A stretch of DNA of 64,000 nt from Oceanibacterium hippocampi (GCF_900172325.1 NZ_FWFR01000001.1:1504335-1568334), one strand, 5' to 3'; counted from the stretch's first letter, positions 43,970 through 53,486 are shown. Notes: a model not told the origin generated them from the sequence alone. Numbers and translations are program-made.

Positions 43970-44707
43970 ATGACGGTGAACGGAATGCTCAGCAACGGCA
44001 TCGGCGCACCGCTCCGCGCGGCCACGATCGCCCTGGCGCTCTTCGCCCTGGCAGGCTGCGAGACGGAAGCGGAGCGCAAGGCGCCTCCGGTCAGCGCCGA
44101 GAAGCCGATCGAGGTGCTGGAGATCGAGGCGGTCCATCAGGTCGCCTTTGCCGCCGGCACGAACGCCATCGGGCCGGAAGAAAGCGCCCGCCTGGACGAT
44201 TTCCTCGCCCGCATGCGCGTGCGCTTCGGCGACCGCGTCGATGTCGAGGCCCCGCCCGCCGGGGCGCCGGCCGATCTCGCGCACCAGCGCTTCGCGGCCC
44301 TGATGGCGGCGCTGGAAGATCGCGGTGCGCGGCCGGTGGCGCGACGGACCGTGCAGCAGAGCGCAGCCGGGCTGCGGCTCTTCTATTCGCGCCACGTCGC
44401 GACGACGATCGACTGCCCGGGCTGGAGCGGCGATTCCGAAACCAACTTCAAGAACCAGATCACCCCGCGGGTCGGCTGCACCACGGCAGCCAACCTGGCG
44501 GCGATGGTCGACGATCCGCGCGACCTCGTGCAGGGCCGTCCGGGCAACGCCACGGAAGCCGAAAGGCTGGCGCGCGCGGTTCGTATCTATCGCGCCGGCG
44601 GCAGCAACCACAGGGTCGTCTCGAGCGGTTCCTCGAGCGGCTCCGGCGGCAGCTCGGACAGCGGCTCAAGCTCCGGCGGCAGTTCTTCTTCGTCTTCGTC
44701 CGAATGA
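43970..44707 (+). CDS. cpaD: CpaD family pilus lipoprotein
   Basis: 245 residues. The signal peptide ends in the lipobox ALAGC. The CpaD family is recognised by VAFAAGTNAIGPEESARLDDF near 58, the central RRTVQQSAAGLRLFYSRH near 123, the Cys pair in TIDCPGW and RVGCTTAANLAAMVDDPRDL, and NATEAERLARAVRIYRAG near 195. The C-terminus is a low-complexity Ser/Gly tail of about 30 residues, not part of the family core. CpaD is an outer-membrane partner (pilotin-like) of the CpaC secretin. Confidence 0.93.
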   Translation: MTVNGMLSNGIGAPLRAATIALALFALAGCETEAERKAPPVSAEKPIEVLEIEAVHQVAFAAGTNAIGPEESARLDDFLARMRVRFGDRVDVEAPPAGAPADLAHQRFAALMAALEDRGARPVARRTVQQSAAGLRLFYSRHVATTIDCPGWSGDSETNFKNQITPRVGCTTAANLAAMVDDPRDLVQGRPGNATEAERLARAVRIYRAGGSNHRVVSSGSSSGSGGSSDSGSSSGGSSSSSSSE

Positions 44708-44727
44708 TCGGAAAGAGGTAGGCACAC

Positions 44728-45996
44728 ATGGCAAGCGCAACGGCTTCGAAGCGCAAGGGTTTCTTCTCTCCCGACGTCTGCGACGACTTCATGGCGTTTC
44801 TCGGCGACGAGAACGAGCTCGACATGGCGCGCCAGATCGCCGCCAAGCGGGCCTGGCCCGCGGAAGCGGTTCGCGATGGCGGCATGCACGAGGCGCTCGG
44901 GGTCATGAAGGGCGGCGCGACCGCCCGCGTCGTGCTCGTGGACGTCACCGGCTCGGAGGATCCGATCGCCGACGTCGAGCGGCTCTCCGCGTCGGTCGGG
45001 CAGGGCGCCTCGGTCATCGTGATCGGCAAGACCAACGACGTGAGCTTCTTCCACGACCTGATCGAGGTCGGCGCGGCCGACTACCTGGTCAAGCCGATCA
45101 ACGCCCAGAAGCTCGAGAAGGCGATCGATCTCGCCTCCCAGACCGGCCGCGCGACGGGCCGGGGGCGCCAGCGGACCGGCCGGCTCACCGTTGTGCTCGG
45201 GGTTCGCGGCGGCGTCGGCGCGACGACGATCGCGACCAATATCGCCTGGATCATGGCGCACCAGTTCTCGCAGAAGACGGCGCTGCTCGATCTGGATCTG
45301 CATTTCGGGACGACCACGCTGTCCCTCGATCTCGAGCCGGGCAACGGTCTTCGCGAGGCGCTGGCCAGTCCGCATCGCCTCGACGAGCTGTTCGTCGCCA
45401 GCGCGATCGTCAAGGAAAATGACAATCTGAGCGTGCTCGGCACCGAGGAACCGGTCGAGGAAGCGGTCAATTTCAGCGGCGACGCGTCCCTCGAACTGGT
45501 CAAGCAGTTGCGCGGCAACCACAGCCAGGTCGTCGTCGATCTGCCGCGCGCCCTGATGGCGCTGCAGAAGCCGTTGCTCGCCGCCGCGGACTCGATCGTC
45601 CTGGTCAGCGACCAGACGCTCGCCGGCATCCGCGACATCAACCGGGCCCTGCACGCGATCGCCGATCTTGCCGGCGAAACGGCGGTGATCAAGGTCGCCG
45701 CCCGTGTCGGCGCCGATCGCAAGGCGCAGGTCGCGAAGAAGGATTTCGAGCGCGGCATCGGCTGCGAGATCGACTATGTGGTGCCGGAAGACGCCAAGAC
45801 ACTGACCATCTGCGCCAACGCCGGCAAGGCGATTCCGGCGGTTTCCGCCAAGTGCCAGGCGGCCGTCGTCTGTGGCGAACTGGCGCACCGGGTGTCGGGC
45901 TATCGCGAGGCGACGCCGAAGCGCAAGGGCCTGTTCGGCCTGGGCGGGGGTAGCGCCAAGCCGGTCAAGAGCAAGGCGGCGAAGGGCAAGAAGTAA
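44728..45996 (+). CDS. cpaE: Pilus assembly ATPase CpaE/TadZ
   Basis: 422 residues. The N-terminal part (about 1-135) is an atypical receiver-like domain (VVLVDVTGSEDPIADV, then DYLVKPINAQKLEKAI). A MinD/ParA-type ATPase domain follows from about residue 152 with a deviant Walker A GVRGGVGATTIATN and LLDLDLHFGTTTLSLDL. CpaE/TadZ localises the pilus machine to a cell pole. Basic Lys-rich tail. Its stop overlaps the cpaF ATG by one base. Confidence 0.94.
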   Translation: MASATASKRKGFFSPDVCDDFMAFLGDENELDMARQIAAKRAWPAEAVRDGGMHEALGVMKGGATARVVLVDVTGSEDPIADVERLSASVGQGASVIVIGKTNDVSFFHDLIEVGAADYLVKPINAQKLEKAIDLASQTGRATGRGRQRTGRLTVVLGVRGGVGATTIATNIAWIMAHQFSQKTALLDLDLHFGTTTLSLDLEPGNGLREALASPHRLDELFVASAIVKENDNLSVLGTEEPVEEAVNFSGDASLELVKQLRGNHSQVVVDLPRALMALQKPLLAAADSIVLVSDQTLAGIRDINRALHAIADLAGETAVIKVAARVGADRKAQVAKKDFERGIGCEIDYVVPEDAKTLTICANAGKAIPAVSAKCQAAVVCGELAHRVSGYREATPKRKGLFGLGGGSAKPVKSKAAKGKK

Positions 45997-47723
45997 TGTT
46001 CTCCTGGCTGTCCTCCAAGGAGGGCGAAGACGTTCCGGCCGTCTCCAACGGCTCCCGCGGCGGGACGCAGCCGGAGATACAGGAACTCGCTGTCTCCATG
46101 CTGCCGCGTGTCGCCAAGGCGATCCTGCCGCAGTTGAAGGGCGGGGAGACGCGCGGGCGGCTGGCCCAGCTCATCAAGGGCGTGATCGCGGACATCGCCA
46201 TCGAGGACCGCGTCGAGCTCAACCTGCTCGACCAGCGCAACCTGGTGACCGCGCTGCTCAACCGTTTCATCGATAGCATCGGTGGCGTCGATGCCCTGGC
46301 CAGGGGCGATTCCGCCGCGGCGGCACGCGAGCCCGAGGACTGGGCTGATCCGGGCCTCGAGCCGGACGAGACGCCGGTCCGCCAGATCTCGCCGGAAGCG
46401 GCCGCCCAGGCCAACGCCCTTGTGCTCTACGAAGAGAGCGACGGGGACGACGAGAAGGCCCGGCCGAAAACCAAGATCGAGGTCGCCAAGGAACATCTGC
46501 AGCCGTTGCTGCTCGAACGGATCGACGCGGGGCTGGCCGCCAAGATGGACCGGGTCGACCTGCAGCGCGACGTGTCCAGCATCGTCGGCGAGCTGATGCA
46601 GGAAGAGCAGATCCATCTGAACCAGCGCGAGAAGCGCGAGCTCGTCGACGACATGATCAACGACATGCTCGGCCTCGGCCCGCTGGAGGAGCTGCTCGCC
46701 GACGACCGGGTCACCGACATCATGGTGAACGGCCCGAAACAGGTCTATGTCGAACGCGGCGGCAAGCTCGACCTCACCAAGGTCGAGTTCCGCGACAATG
46801 CCCATGTCATGAGCATCGCGTCGCGGATCGTCAGTCGCATCGGCCGCCGCATCGACGAATCGGTGCCGCTGGTCGATGCCCGCCTGCTCGACGGCAGCCG
46901 GGTCAACATCATCATTCCGCCGCTGGCGATCGACGGACCGTCGATCTCGATCCGGAAATTCGCCAAGAAGAAGATCACGCTCGACGTCATGGAGCGGCAG
47001 GCGAACCTGTCAGCGCAGATGGCGACGGTACTCCGCATCGCCTCGCGCTCGCGCCTCAACATCCTGATTTCCGGCGGCACCGGTTCGGGCAAGACGACGC
47101 TGCTGAACGCGCTCAGCCGGCTGATCGACTCGCGCGAGCGGATCGTCACCATCGAGGACGCGGCCGAGCTGCAGCTCCAGCAGCCCCATGTTGTCCGTCT
47201 CGAGACCCGGGCGCCGAACCTGGAAGGCACCGGCGAGATCACCATGCGGCATCTTCTGAAGAACACGCTCCGCATGCGGCCCGACCGGATCATCCTCGGC
47301 GAGATCCGCGGCGAGGAGGCCATCGACATGCTTCAGGCCATGAACACCGGCCATGACGGCTCGCTGTCGACGATCCATGCCAACCGCCCGCGCGAGGCGC
47401 TGACCCGGCTCGAGAACATGGTCGGGATGTCGGGCATCAACCTGCCGCCGCGCGCCGTCCGCACGCAGATCGCTGCCGCCGTCCACATGATCGTGCAGAT
47501 CAGCCGCATGCGCGACGGCATCCGCCGGATCACGCATATCAGCGAGATCGTCGGCATGGAGGAGGACATCATCTCCATGCAGGACCTGTTCTGGTTCGAA
47601 TACAAGGGCGAAGACCGCAACGGCCGGCTGGTCGGCGACTTCGTCTCGGGCGGCGTGCGCCCCCATTTCACCTCCCGGGCCGCCTATTACGGGCTCGAAC
47701 AGCTGCTGGTCGAGAATGTCTGA
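45996..47723 (+). CDS. cpaF: Tad pilus secretion ATPase CpaF/TadA
   Basis: 575-residue type II/IV secretion ATPase that powers Flp pilus extension and retraction on the cytoplasmic face. A long N-terminal helical region (about 1-170) is followed by an N-domain with DDRVTDIMVNGPKQVYVERG near 232. The ATPase core has Walker A ISGGTGSGKTTLLNAL (Lys366), the Asp box ERIVTIEDAAELQLQQPHVV, Walker B MRPDRIILGEIRGEEA and the His box MLQAMNTGHDGSLSTIHAN. The stop overlaps the tadB start by one base. Confidence 0.96.
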   Translation: MFSWLSSKEGEDVPAVSNGSRGGTQPEIQELAVSMLPRVAKAILPQLKGGETRGRLAQLIKGVIADIAIEDRVELNLLDQRNLVTALLNRFIDSIGGVDALARGDSAAAAREPEDWADPGLEPDETPVRQISPEAAAQANALVLYEESDGDDEKARPKTKIEVAKEHLQPLLLERIDAGLAAKMDRVDLQRDVSSIVGELMQEEQIHLNQREKRELVDDMINDMLGLGPLEELLADDRVTDIMVNGPKQVYVERGGKLDLTKVEFRDNAHVMSIASRIVSRIGRRIDESVPLVDARLLDGSRVNIIIPPLAIDGPSISIRKFAKKKITLDVMERQANLSAQMATVLRIASRSRLNILISGGTGSGKTTLLNALSRLIDSRERIVTIEDAAELQLQQPHVVRLETRAPNLEGTGEITMRHLLKNTLRMRPDRIILGEIRGEEAIDMLQAMNTGHDGSLSTIHANRPREALTRLENMVGMSGINLPPRAVRTQIAAAVHMIVQISRMRDGIRRITHISEIVGMEEDIISMQDLFWFEYKGEDRNGRLVGDFVSGGVRPHFTSRAAYYGLEQLLVENV

Positions 47724-48718
47724 TGCAGATTGACCTGAACGACGCGACGACGATGCTGGTGGTCCTCGGCGGCGGCTTCGCCGTCCTGGTCATGTTCCTG
47801 CTGTTACTGACCGGTGGCGACGACAATGCAAAGCGGTCGCGGCGCCGGCTCGACAAGATGCGTGACGACAATGTCTCGGTGGTCGCCGTCGGCCACGGCT
47901 CGGCCCGCCGTCACGAACAGCACAGCGGTATTCCGGCCCTCGACAGGGTGCTGCGCGAGATTCTGCCGAAGCCCGACATGCTGCGCGCGAAGCTGGAAAA
48001 GACCGGCCGCGAGATCAGCATCGCCGAATTCGTGCTGGCCGAGATCCTGTTGGTCGCGCTGATCAACTTCCTCGCGATCTGGTTCTTCGGACTGCCGCCG
48101 CTGCTTGTCGTTCCCGCGGCCACGGCGGCCGGGATCTACCTGCCCTTCTTCGTCATCAACATGATCGGCGCCCGGCGGATCGGCCGCTTCGTGCAGAACT
48201 TTCCCGAGGCGATCGACCTGATCGTCCGCAGCGTGCGCGCCGGCCTGCCGATCAGCGAGGCGATCAACGTGGTCGGCCAGGAATCCCCTGACCCGGTCGG
48301 GGTCGAGTTCCGCAAGGCGTCCGCGTCGATGCGTATCGGTACGGGTCTTGAAGAGGCGCTCTGGGAGATCGCCAAGCGCGTCGACGTGCCCGATTTCAAG
48401 TTCTTCATCATCGCCATTGCCATTCAGCGGGAAACCGGCGGCAACCTCGCCGAAACCCTCGCCGGCCTGAGCGCGACGCTGCGCAAGCGCCGGCAGATGA
48501 AGCTCAAGGTGCGGGCACTGTCGTCGGAGGCCCGGGCGAGCGCCTGGATCATCGGCTCGCTGCCGTTCGTGATGTTCGGCATCCTGCTCCTGGTGAATTC
48601 CGAATATGTGCTGCAGCTCTTCCAGGACCCGCGCGGCCTGGTGATGAGCGGGGTGACGCTCGGCCTGATCGGGATCGGCGTCATCGTGATGGCCAAAATG
48701 GTCCGGTTCGAGATCTAG
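47723..48718 (+). CDS. tadB: Tad inner-membrane platform protein TadB
   Basis: 331 residues with about four to five helices. A T2SS-F domain (about 160-285) has FPEAIDLIVRSVRAGLPISEAI and RIGTGLEEALWEIAKRVDVPD. It forms the membrane platform with TadC on which CpaF acts. One start codon base overlaps the cpaF stop. tadC follows after 15 bp. Confidence 0.94.
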   Translation: MQIDLNDATTMLVVLGGGFAVLVMFLLLLTGGDDNAKRSRRRLDKMRDDNVSVVAVGHGSARRHEQHSGIPALDRVLREILPKPDMLRAKLEKTGREISIAEFVLAEILLVALINFLAIWFFGLPPLLVVPAATAAGIYLPFFVINMIGARRIGRFVQNFPEAIDLIVRSVRAGLPISEAINVVGQESPDPVGVEFRKASASMRIGTGLEEALWEIAKRVDVPDFKFFIIAIAIQRETGGNLAETLAGLSATLRKRRQMKLKVRALSSEARASAWIIGSLPFVMFGILLLVNSEYVLQLFQDPRGLVMSGVTLGLIGIGVIVMAKMVRFEI

Positions 48719-48733
48719 GGCAGGAGAGCGGGT

Positions 48734-49714
48734 ATGGATCTTGCGGCAATGCTGCCTGACGGCATGACTGGCGAACAGGGCATCTTCCTGTTCGGCCTGC
48801 TGGCGCTGATCGGCGTGGTCACGATGGTCTGGATCGGCCTGACCGAACGGGATCCGCTGCCGGCCCGCATCAAGGCCCTCGAACAGCGCCGCGATGTCCT
48901 GCGCGACGGGCTGAAGAAGCCGGCCACGCGGCGCCGGGCGCGCGACGAGCAGATCGGCATGATGCGGAAGGTGGTGACCCAGCTCCGGCTGATGCGCGGC
49001 AAGCAGGCCGAGGCGATGTCGCGCAAGCTCGCCCGCGCCGGCTATCGCTCGAAGGATGCGCTGGTCGTCTTCCTGTTCGCCAAGCTCGCCATGCCGTTCA
49101 TCGCCGGCGTCGCCGGCCTGCTGTGTTTCTATTACCTCAATCCGTTCGACCTGAAGGCGCCCCTGCCGCTGCTCTGCGCCATCGTCTCGGTGGTCGTCGG
49201 CGCCTATGTGCCGGAAGTCTTTGTGAAGAACGCGACCCAGAAGCGTCACGACAACATCCGCAAGGCGCTTCCCGATGCCCTCGACCTGCTGGTGATCTGC
49301 GCCGAGGCGGGACTCAATCTCGATACCGCGCTGGACCGGGTGTGCCGCGAGATGGCGCGCTCCGCCCCGGAACTGTCGGACGAATTCGGCCTGGCGGGGG
49401 TCGAGCTCACCTTCCTGCCCGAGCGTCGGAAGGCGCTCGACAACCTTGTCGCGCGCTGCGACCTGCCGGGCATCAAGGGACTGGTGGGAACGCTGGTGCA
49501 GACCGAGAAATACGGCACGCCGCTGGCCCGTTCGCTGCGTGTCCTGTCGAGCGAACTTCGCGACGAGCGGCTGATGCGGGCCGAGGAGAAGGCGGCGCGT
49601 CTGCCGGCGGTCCTGACCGTGCCGATGATTGTCTTCATCATGCCGGCGCTGTTTGTCGTGCTGATTGGCCCTGCCACGCTGCGCGCGATCGACGCCCTCA
49701 GCAAGGGCTTCTGA
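48734..49714 (+). CDS. tadC: Tad inner-membrane platform protein TadC
   Basis: 326 residues, a second T2SS-F family platform protein. Family blocks: KALPDALDLLVICAEAGLNLDTALDR near 175 and LVGTLVQTEKYGTPLARSLRVLS near 255, with the last helix in IVFIMPALFVVLIGP. It is last in the cpaA-tadC series and convergent with the TPR-SPOR genes. Confidence 0.94.
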   Translation: MDLAAMLPDGMTGEQGIFLFGLLALIGVVTMVWIGLTERDPLPARIKALEQRRDVLRDGLKKPATRRRARDEQIGMMRKVVTQLRLMRGKQAEAMSRKLARAGYRSKDALVVFLFAKLAMPFIAGVAGLLCFYYLNPFDLKAPLPLLCAIVSVVVGAYVPEVFVKNATQKRHDNIRKALPDALDLLVICAEAGLNLDTALDRVCREMARSAPELSDEFGLAGVELTFLPERRKALDNLVARCDLPGIKGLVGTLVQTEKYGTPLARSLRVLSSELRDERLMRAEEKAARLPAVLTVPMIVFIMPALFVVLIGPATLRAIDALSKGF

Positions 49715-49760
49715 CGATCGTCACCTGACCGCTTGCCGGCCGGAAGGCAACGACAGAGGC

Positions 49761-49784
49761 GACGCCGCGCGCGGCGCGGGCGTC
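49761..49784 (+). terminator. Terminator between tadC and the TPR-SPOR genes
   Basis: GACGCC...GGCGTC stem (with GCG/CGC pairs inside and one bulge) followed by the T-rich GGATTTGATTTCATTT. It lies in the convergent gap 47 bp after tadC. Typical rho-independent form. Confidence 0.55.
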
Positions 49785-49846
49785 GGATTTGATTTCATTT
49801 CAATCTACGGAGAATGGCGCGACCTGTCGCGCGCCGCCGCCGGGCC

Positions 49847-51685
49847 TCAGCCTTCGAGCGGCCAGCACTCGACAGTGCGTGCCCGGAAGCTGTCGCAAAG
49901 CGCGACGGCATCGGCCGGCTCGGCGAAATCGCCGACCCGGAGCCTGTACAGCATCCCCTTGCCGGCGCCCAGGTCGACGCTCTGGTATTTCGGCGCCAGG
50001 TCGGTGAGCAGGTCGGCGTGGATGTCGTGCAGCGATTTCCAGGCGACGCGGGCGCGGTTCTCGGTCTTGTAGGCGCCGAACTGGACGCTGGCCGCCGATA
50101 CCGTGGTCACCGGCATCTGTCTGGCGGCGGCCTCGGCGAAAACGCTGCGGTAGGTCGCGGGGGCGGGTGCCGCGTCTTGCGATGCGGCGAAGGGCGGTTT
50201 CGCGGCTGCCGGGGTCGCCGGAGCGGTCGGGGTCGCCTGCGCAGCCGCTTTCGGGGCGGGCGCCGACGCCGGCTCGGCCGGTTCGGCCGTAACGGTCGGG
50301 CTTGCCGGGGCGGGGCCCGGTGCTGCTGCTTCCCGCCTGCGATCGAAGATCGCGACACAATCCGCGCCGGCGGCGCGAAGCGCCTCGCACAGGTCGTTGG
50401 CCTCGGCGCGGCGGGCATATCCGCCGACGCGCAGCCGGTAGACCGTTCCGGACTTGTCGGTGCCGACCTCGGCGAACTGGATGAAATGCGGCTGGCCGGC
50501 GAGCAGGTTGCCATATTCGGCGCTCAGCTGGGTCCAGCCCTTTTCCGCGTCGTGCTCGCTCAGGTAGGCGCCGAGCTGGACGGCATGGCCGCCCGCGGCG
50601 GCGGATGTCGTGCCGCCTGTCGTGGCGGGCTCTGTCGGCGCGGCGGGCTCTGTCGGCGCGGCGGCCTGAACGGTCGGGGCCGGCGCGATCGGTGCAGGGG
50701 CAACCGGCGCGGGGGCAACCGGTGCCGGGGCGACAGCGGCCGGGGCGAGCGCCGGAGGCGAGGCAAGCTCGGCGCTGGGAGCCGCGGCCACCGGTACCGC
50801 CGGCATCCGCATCCGGCCTTCGCCGTGGATCGCCCGGCGCGCCGCGTCATCGTCGTTTTCGCGGCGAGCGCCGAGCCGGTCGTCGTTGATCAGCGAGGCA
50901 TCGCCGGTCCGCTCGGCGAGCCCGTAGGCAAGCGCCAGGGTTTCCCGGTGGCGGTCGGTGGCGGCCGGATCGCGGGCCACGCTTTCGAGCAGCGCGATGG
51001 CTTCCTCGTGCTGGCCGGACAAGGCCAGAGACATCCCCAGATTGTTCTTCAGCGTCAGGCTGTCGGGACGAATTTCCAGTCCGCGCCGATAGGCCTCCTG
51101 CGCGGCGAGATTGTCGCCGACGCTGTCGTAGGCGACGCCGAGGCCGTTCAGCGCCTGGTGATCGGCCGGTTGCCGCGTCAGCAGAACGCGGAATACCTCG
51201 GCCGCGTCATAGTAGCGCCCGCCCTCGAGCAGGCTGTAGCCGAGGCCGCGACGGGCAGGCGCATTCTCGGGCGCGCGGGCCAGCGCCTCGCGGAAGGCGG
51301 TTCCGGCGTCCTTGTGTGCGCCGAGTTCGCGGAACAGGCTGCCCAGCTCGATCAGCGGTTCGGGCAGGTTCGGCTTGACCGCATGGGCCTTCTGGAAGAA
51401 CAGTACGGCCGCGCCCGGGTCGCCGTTCTCGCGGCTTGTCGTGCCGAGGCGCATGAAGTTCTCGTACTCGAGGCGGGCCGCCGCTTCCGGACTGGTCGGT
51501 TTCGCCGGTGCGGCGGTCGCGGCGGGCTGGGCCGGCGCCGGTTCGGACTTCGCGAAATCGAAGAAATTCTCGATGCTGGTGCATCCGGACAGCATCACGG
51601 TCACCAGCACGCTGGCGAGAATGGCCCGGCCGGGACCGGTGGCGGCGTCCTGTGCGGTCGGGCGCGAGAACGTTTGGCTGGTCAT
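49847..51685 (-). CDS. TadD-like TPR lipoprotein with two SPOR domains
   Basis: 612 residues. Start at 51685 (MTSQTFSRPT). The signal peptide ends in the lipobox VMLSGC. TPR repeats (about 60-250) resemble TadD: AVLFFQKAHAVKPNLPEPLI, ALNGLGVAYDSVGDNLAAQEAYRRGL, LKNNLGMSLALSGQHEEAIALLE. A Pro/Ala linker with APAPV repeats leads to SPOR domain 1 (HAVQLGAYLSEHDAEKGW to CVAIFDRR) and, after a second Pro/Ala linker, SPOR domain 2 (ASVQFGAYKTENRARVAW to the C-terminus). SPOR domains bind denuded septal peptidoglycan. It is downstream of a related gene, starting 1 base after that gene's stop. Confidence 0.88.
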   Translation of the reverse strand: MTSQTFSRPTAQDAATGPGRAILASVLVTVMLSGCTSIENFFDFAKSEPAPAQPAATAAPAKPTSPEAAARLEYENFMRLGTTSRENGDPGAAVLFFQKAHAVKPNLPEPLIELGSLFRELGAHKDAGTAFREALARAPENAPARRGLGYSLLEGGRYYDAAEVFRVLLTRQPADHQALNGLGVAYDSVGDNLAAQEAYRRGLEIRPDSLTLKNNLGMSLALSGQHEEAIALLESVARDPAATDRHRETLALAYGLAERTGDASLINDDRLGARRENDDDAARRAIHGEGRMRMPAVPVAAAPSAELASPPALAPAAVAPAPVAPAPVAPAPIAPAPTVQAAAPTEPAAPTEPATTGGTTSAAAGGHAVQLGAYLSEHDAEKGWTQLSAEYGNLLAGQPHFIQFAEVGTDKSGTVYRLRVGGYARRAEANDLCEALRAAGADCVAIFDRRREAAAPGPAPASPTVTAEPAEPASAPAPKAAAQATPTAPATPAAAKPPFAASQDAAPAPATYRSVFAEAAARQMPVTTVSAASVQFGAYKTENRARVAWKSLHDIHADLLTDLAPKYQSVDLGAGKGMLYRLRVGDFAEPADAVALCDSFRARTVECWPLEG

Positions 51686-51686
51686 G

Positions 51687-52991
51687 TCAGGCCTCCCAGA
51701 CCCGGTAGCAATCAAGGCCGCGGGCCTTGAGTTCCTCGACCATTTCGCGGGTTTGCGTGGCATCGCCGAAGCTGCCGATACGCAGGCGGAAGCGGATCCC
51801 GCGGGAATCGCCGAGATAGACCGGCTTGATTGTCGGCTGGTAACGCAGCAGTTCGTCGTGGCGTTCGATGATGGCCTGCCACGCCGTCTCGGCATCGGCT
51901 TCGCTGTCGAAGGCGCCGAACTGGACGAAATAGCGCCGATGTTCGTCGGCGATCCCGATCTCGGGGTCGCCCGCGGGCTGTCTTGCGATCGTTTCCGGCA
52001 GGCTCTTCAGCGGTGCCTCGTGGACCGGCAGGAGTGCGGCCGCAGCGCCCGCAGGGGCCGGCTCGTCAGGCGCCGCTTCGGCGGACATGCTGGCGGCCGG
52101 GTCGGCGCTCTTCCCGGCGGTCGTCGGGGCCGGTCGGGAAACCGGTCCCGATTCGGGCGGGGTTTCGCTGGCGGCGACAGGCGCCGAGAGGCTGAGGGCG
52201 GCCTCGACCGGGCGGGCGGGCGCGGCCGGTTGGGCCGCGACATGGCCGTCGTTCCGGCCGGCGAGGTCGCGGGCGATAGCCAGCGTGCGACGATGCTGGG
52301 CGGTGGCCGCTGGATCGGCGGCGACGGCCTCGAGCAGCGCGATCGACTGGTCGAACTCACCGCCAAGCGCCAGCGAGAGGCCGAGATTGTTGCGTACCGC
52401 GAGATTGTCCGGCTCCAGCGCCAGGGCCTGGCGATAGAGCGCGATCGCGGTGCCGTTGTCGCCGATCCGGTCGTAGGAAACCGCGAGCCCGTTCAGCGCC
52501 AGCACGTCGCCCGGCGCGCTTTCAAGCGCGCGACGGAACTCTTCGCCGGCCTGGAATGGCTTGTCCTGGGCGAGCAGGTTGTAGCCGACCTCGCGATGCG
52601 CCGCGGCATTGCCGGGCGCAAGTTCAAGGATCCGCATCTGGACCTGGATGGCATCGCCATTGCGCCCGCTTCGGCGCAGCAGCGTTCCCATGGCGGCGAG
52701 CGGCTCGGTGCGTGCCGGTTCGATCTGGTGTGCCCGGGCATAGAGATGGAGCGCGGTCGCGAGGTCGCCGTTCGCGTGGGTGGTCTCGGCGACCCGCATC
52801 ATCACCGCGTAGTCGCTCTCGGCCGCGACCGCCGTGCCCTTCGGGCTTTGGGCAGGGATTGCCGGGACGTTGAGGCCGGGCAGTTCGATGCCCGCCTCGC
52901 GCAGGACCTCGCAGCCGCCGAGCGGCACCGAGGCCGCCAGCATCGTCACCGCCAGTAAACGCTTTCGCCACGTGTCGTGCATGTTTGGCAT
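51687..52991 (-). CDS. TadD-like TPR lipoprotein with one SPOR domain
   Basis: 434 residues. The ATG at 52991 is chosen (a GTG sits directly before it). The lipobox is VPLGGC. TPR region about 60-240: LALNGLAVSYDRIGDNGTAI and LAVRNNLGLSLALGGEFDQSIALLEAV are TadD-like and almost parallel to the downstream paralogue. Linker Pro/Ala/Ser-rich. C-terminal SPOR domain (about 350-434): RYFVQFGAFDSEADAETAW and RFRLRIGSFGDATQTREMVE. The two tandem genes look like a duplication followed by gain or loss of one SPOR unit. Located beside the pilus operon on the opposite strand. Confidence 0.88.
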   Translation of the reverse strand: MPNMHDTWRKRLLAVTMLAASVPLGGCEVLREAGIELPGLNVPAIPAQSPKGTAVAAESDYAVMMRVAETTHANGDLATALHLYARAHQIEPARTEPLAAMGTLLRRSGRNGDAIQVQMRILELAPGNAAAHREVGYNLLAQDKPFQAGEEFRRALESAPGDVLALNGLAVSYDRIGDNGTAIALYRQALALEPDNLAVRNNLGLSLALGGEFDQSIALLEAVAADPAATAQHRRTLAIARDLAGRNDGHVAAQPAAPARPVEAALSLSAPVAASETPPESGPVSRPAPTTAGKSADPAASMSAEAAPDEPAPAGAAAALLPVHEAPLKSLPETIARQPAGDPEIGIADEHRRYFVQFGAFDSEADAETAWQAIIERHDELLRYQPTIKPVYLGDSRGIRFRLRIGSFGDATQTREMVEELKARGLDCYRVWEA

Positions 52992-53114
52992 CACCAGTCC
53001 AACCGGATCGCGGAACGCGGTTGCCGGTCGATCGTGACCGGTCCCCTACGGGCGCACAGGATGCCAATGCAGCGTAAAGAAAGCTTTAAATGCGCCGGAA
53101 ACGGGCGAACCGGC

Positions 53115-53486
53115 TCAGCGGCGGGGATGGCTCTGGGCGGGTTGGGTGATCGGCTTTACCCGGATGGGCGACGCCGTCGGCGCCTGGGCCTGGGGTACGG
53201 GCCGCCCGGCGCCGGCGACGAACGAGCGGAACAGGCCGCCGCGGATCTGCGGCGGCAGCGATTCCACGAACATGGCGGTCTTTTCCTCGCCCATCGCGGT
53301 GACGAAGGTCGCGATGGCGATGGTCATGATGGCGCTGCGGAAGCCGTCCTCGTCGACACCCATCTGGGTGCAGCGATCGACGATGGCGAAGATCTCGGCG
53401 GCGACGATGCGGTTCTGCTCGTCCGGTCCGAGCGCCTGCCGAGGCTGCTGGGGCTGATGCATGCCGGCGCCCTGCGGAGCGTTCAT
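53115..53486 (-). CDS. Conserved hypothetical protein, possibly Tad-linked
   Basis: 123 residues, not recognised. Met-, Gln- and Pro-rich ends (MNAPQGAGMHQPQQPRQ and the tail QAPTASPIRVKPITQPAQ) flank a helical core, EQNRIVAAEIFAIVDRCTQM to TAMFVESLPPQIRGGLFRSF. No signal peptide, membrane helix or motif. Directly upstream of the TPR-SPOR genes on the same strand (123 bp gap), so it may be part of that unit. Confidence 0.65.
   Translation of the reverse strand: MNAPQGAGMHQPQQPRQALGPDEQNRIVAAEIFAIVDRCTQMGVDEDGFRSAIMTIAIATFVTAMGEEKTAMFVESLPPQIRGGLFRSFVAGAGRPVPQAQAPTASPIRVKPITQPAQSHPRR

Noticed and set aside
50600-50760. Short tandem DNA repeats.
   Set aside because: They are in frame and encode the Pro/Ala linker (APAPV-type) of the TPR-SPOR protein, so they are protein low-complexity and not an independent repeat element.
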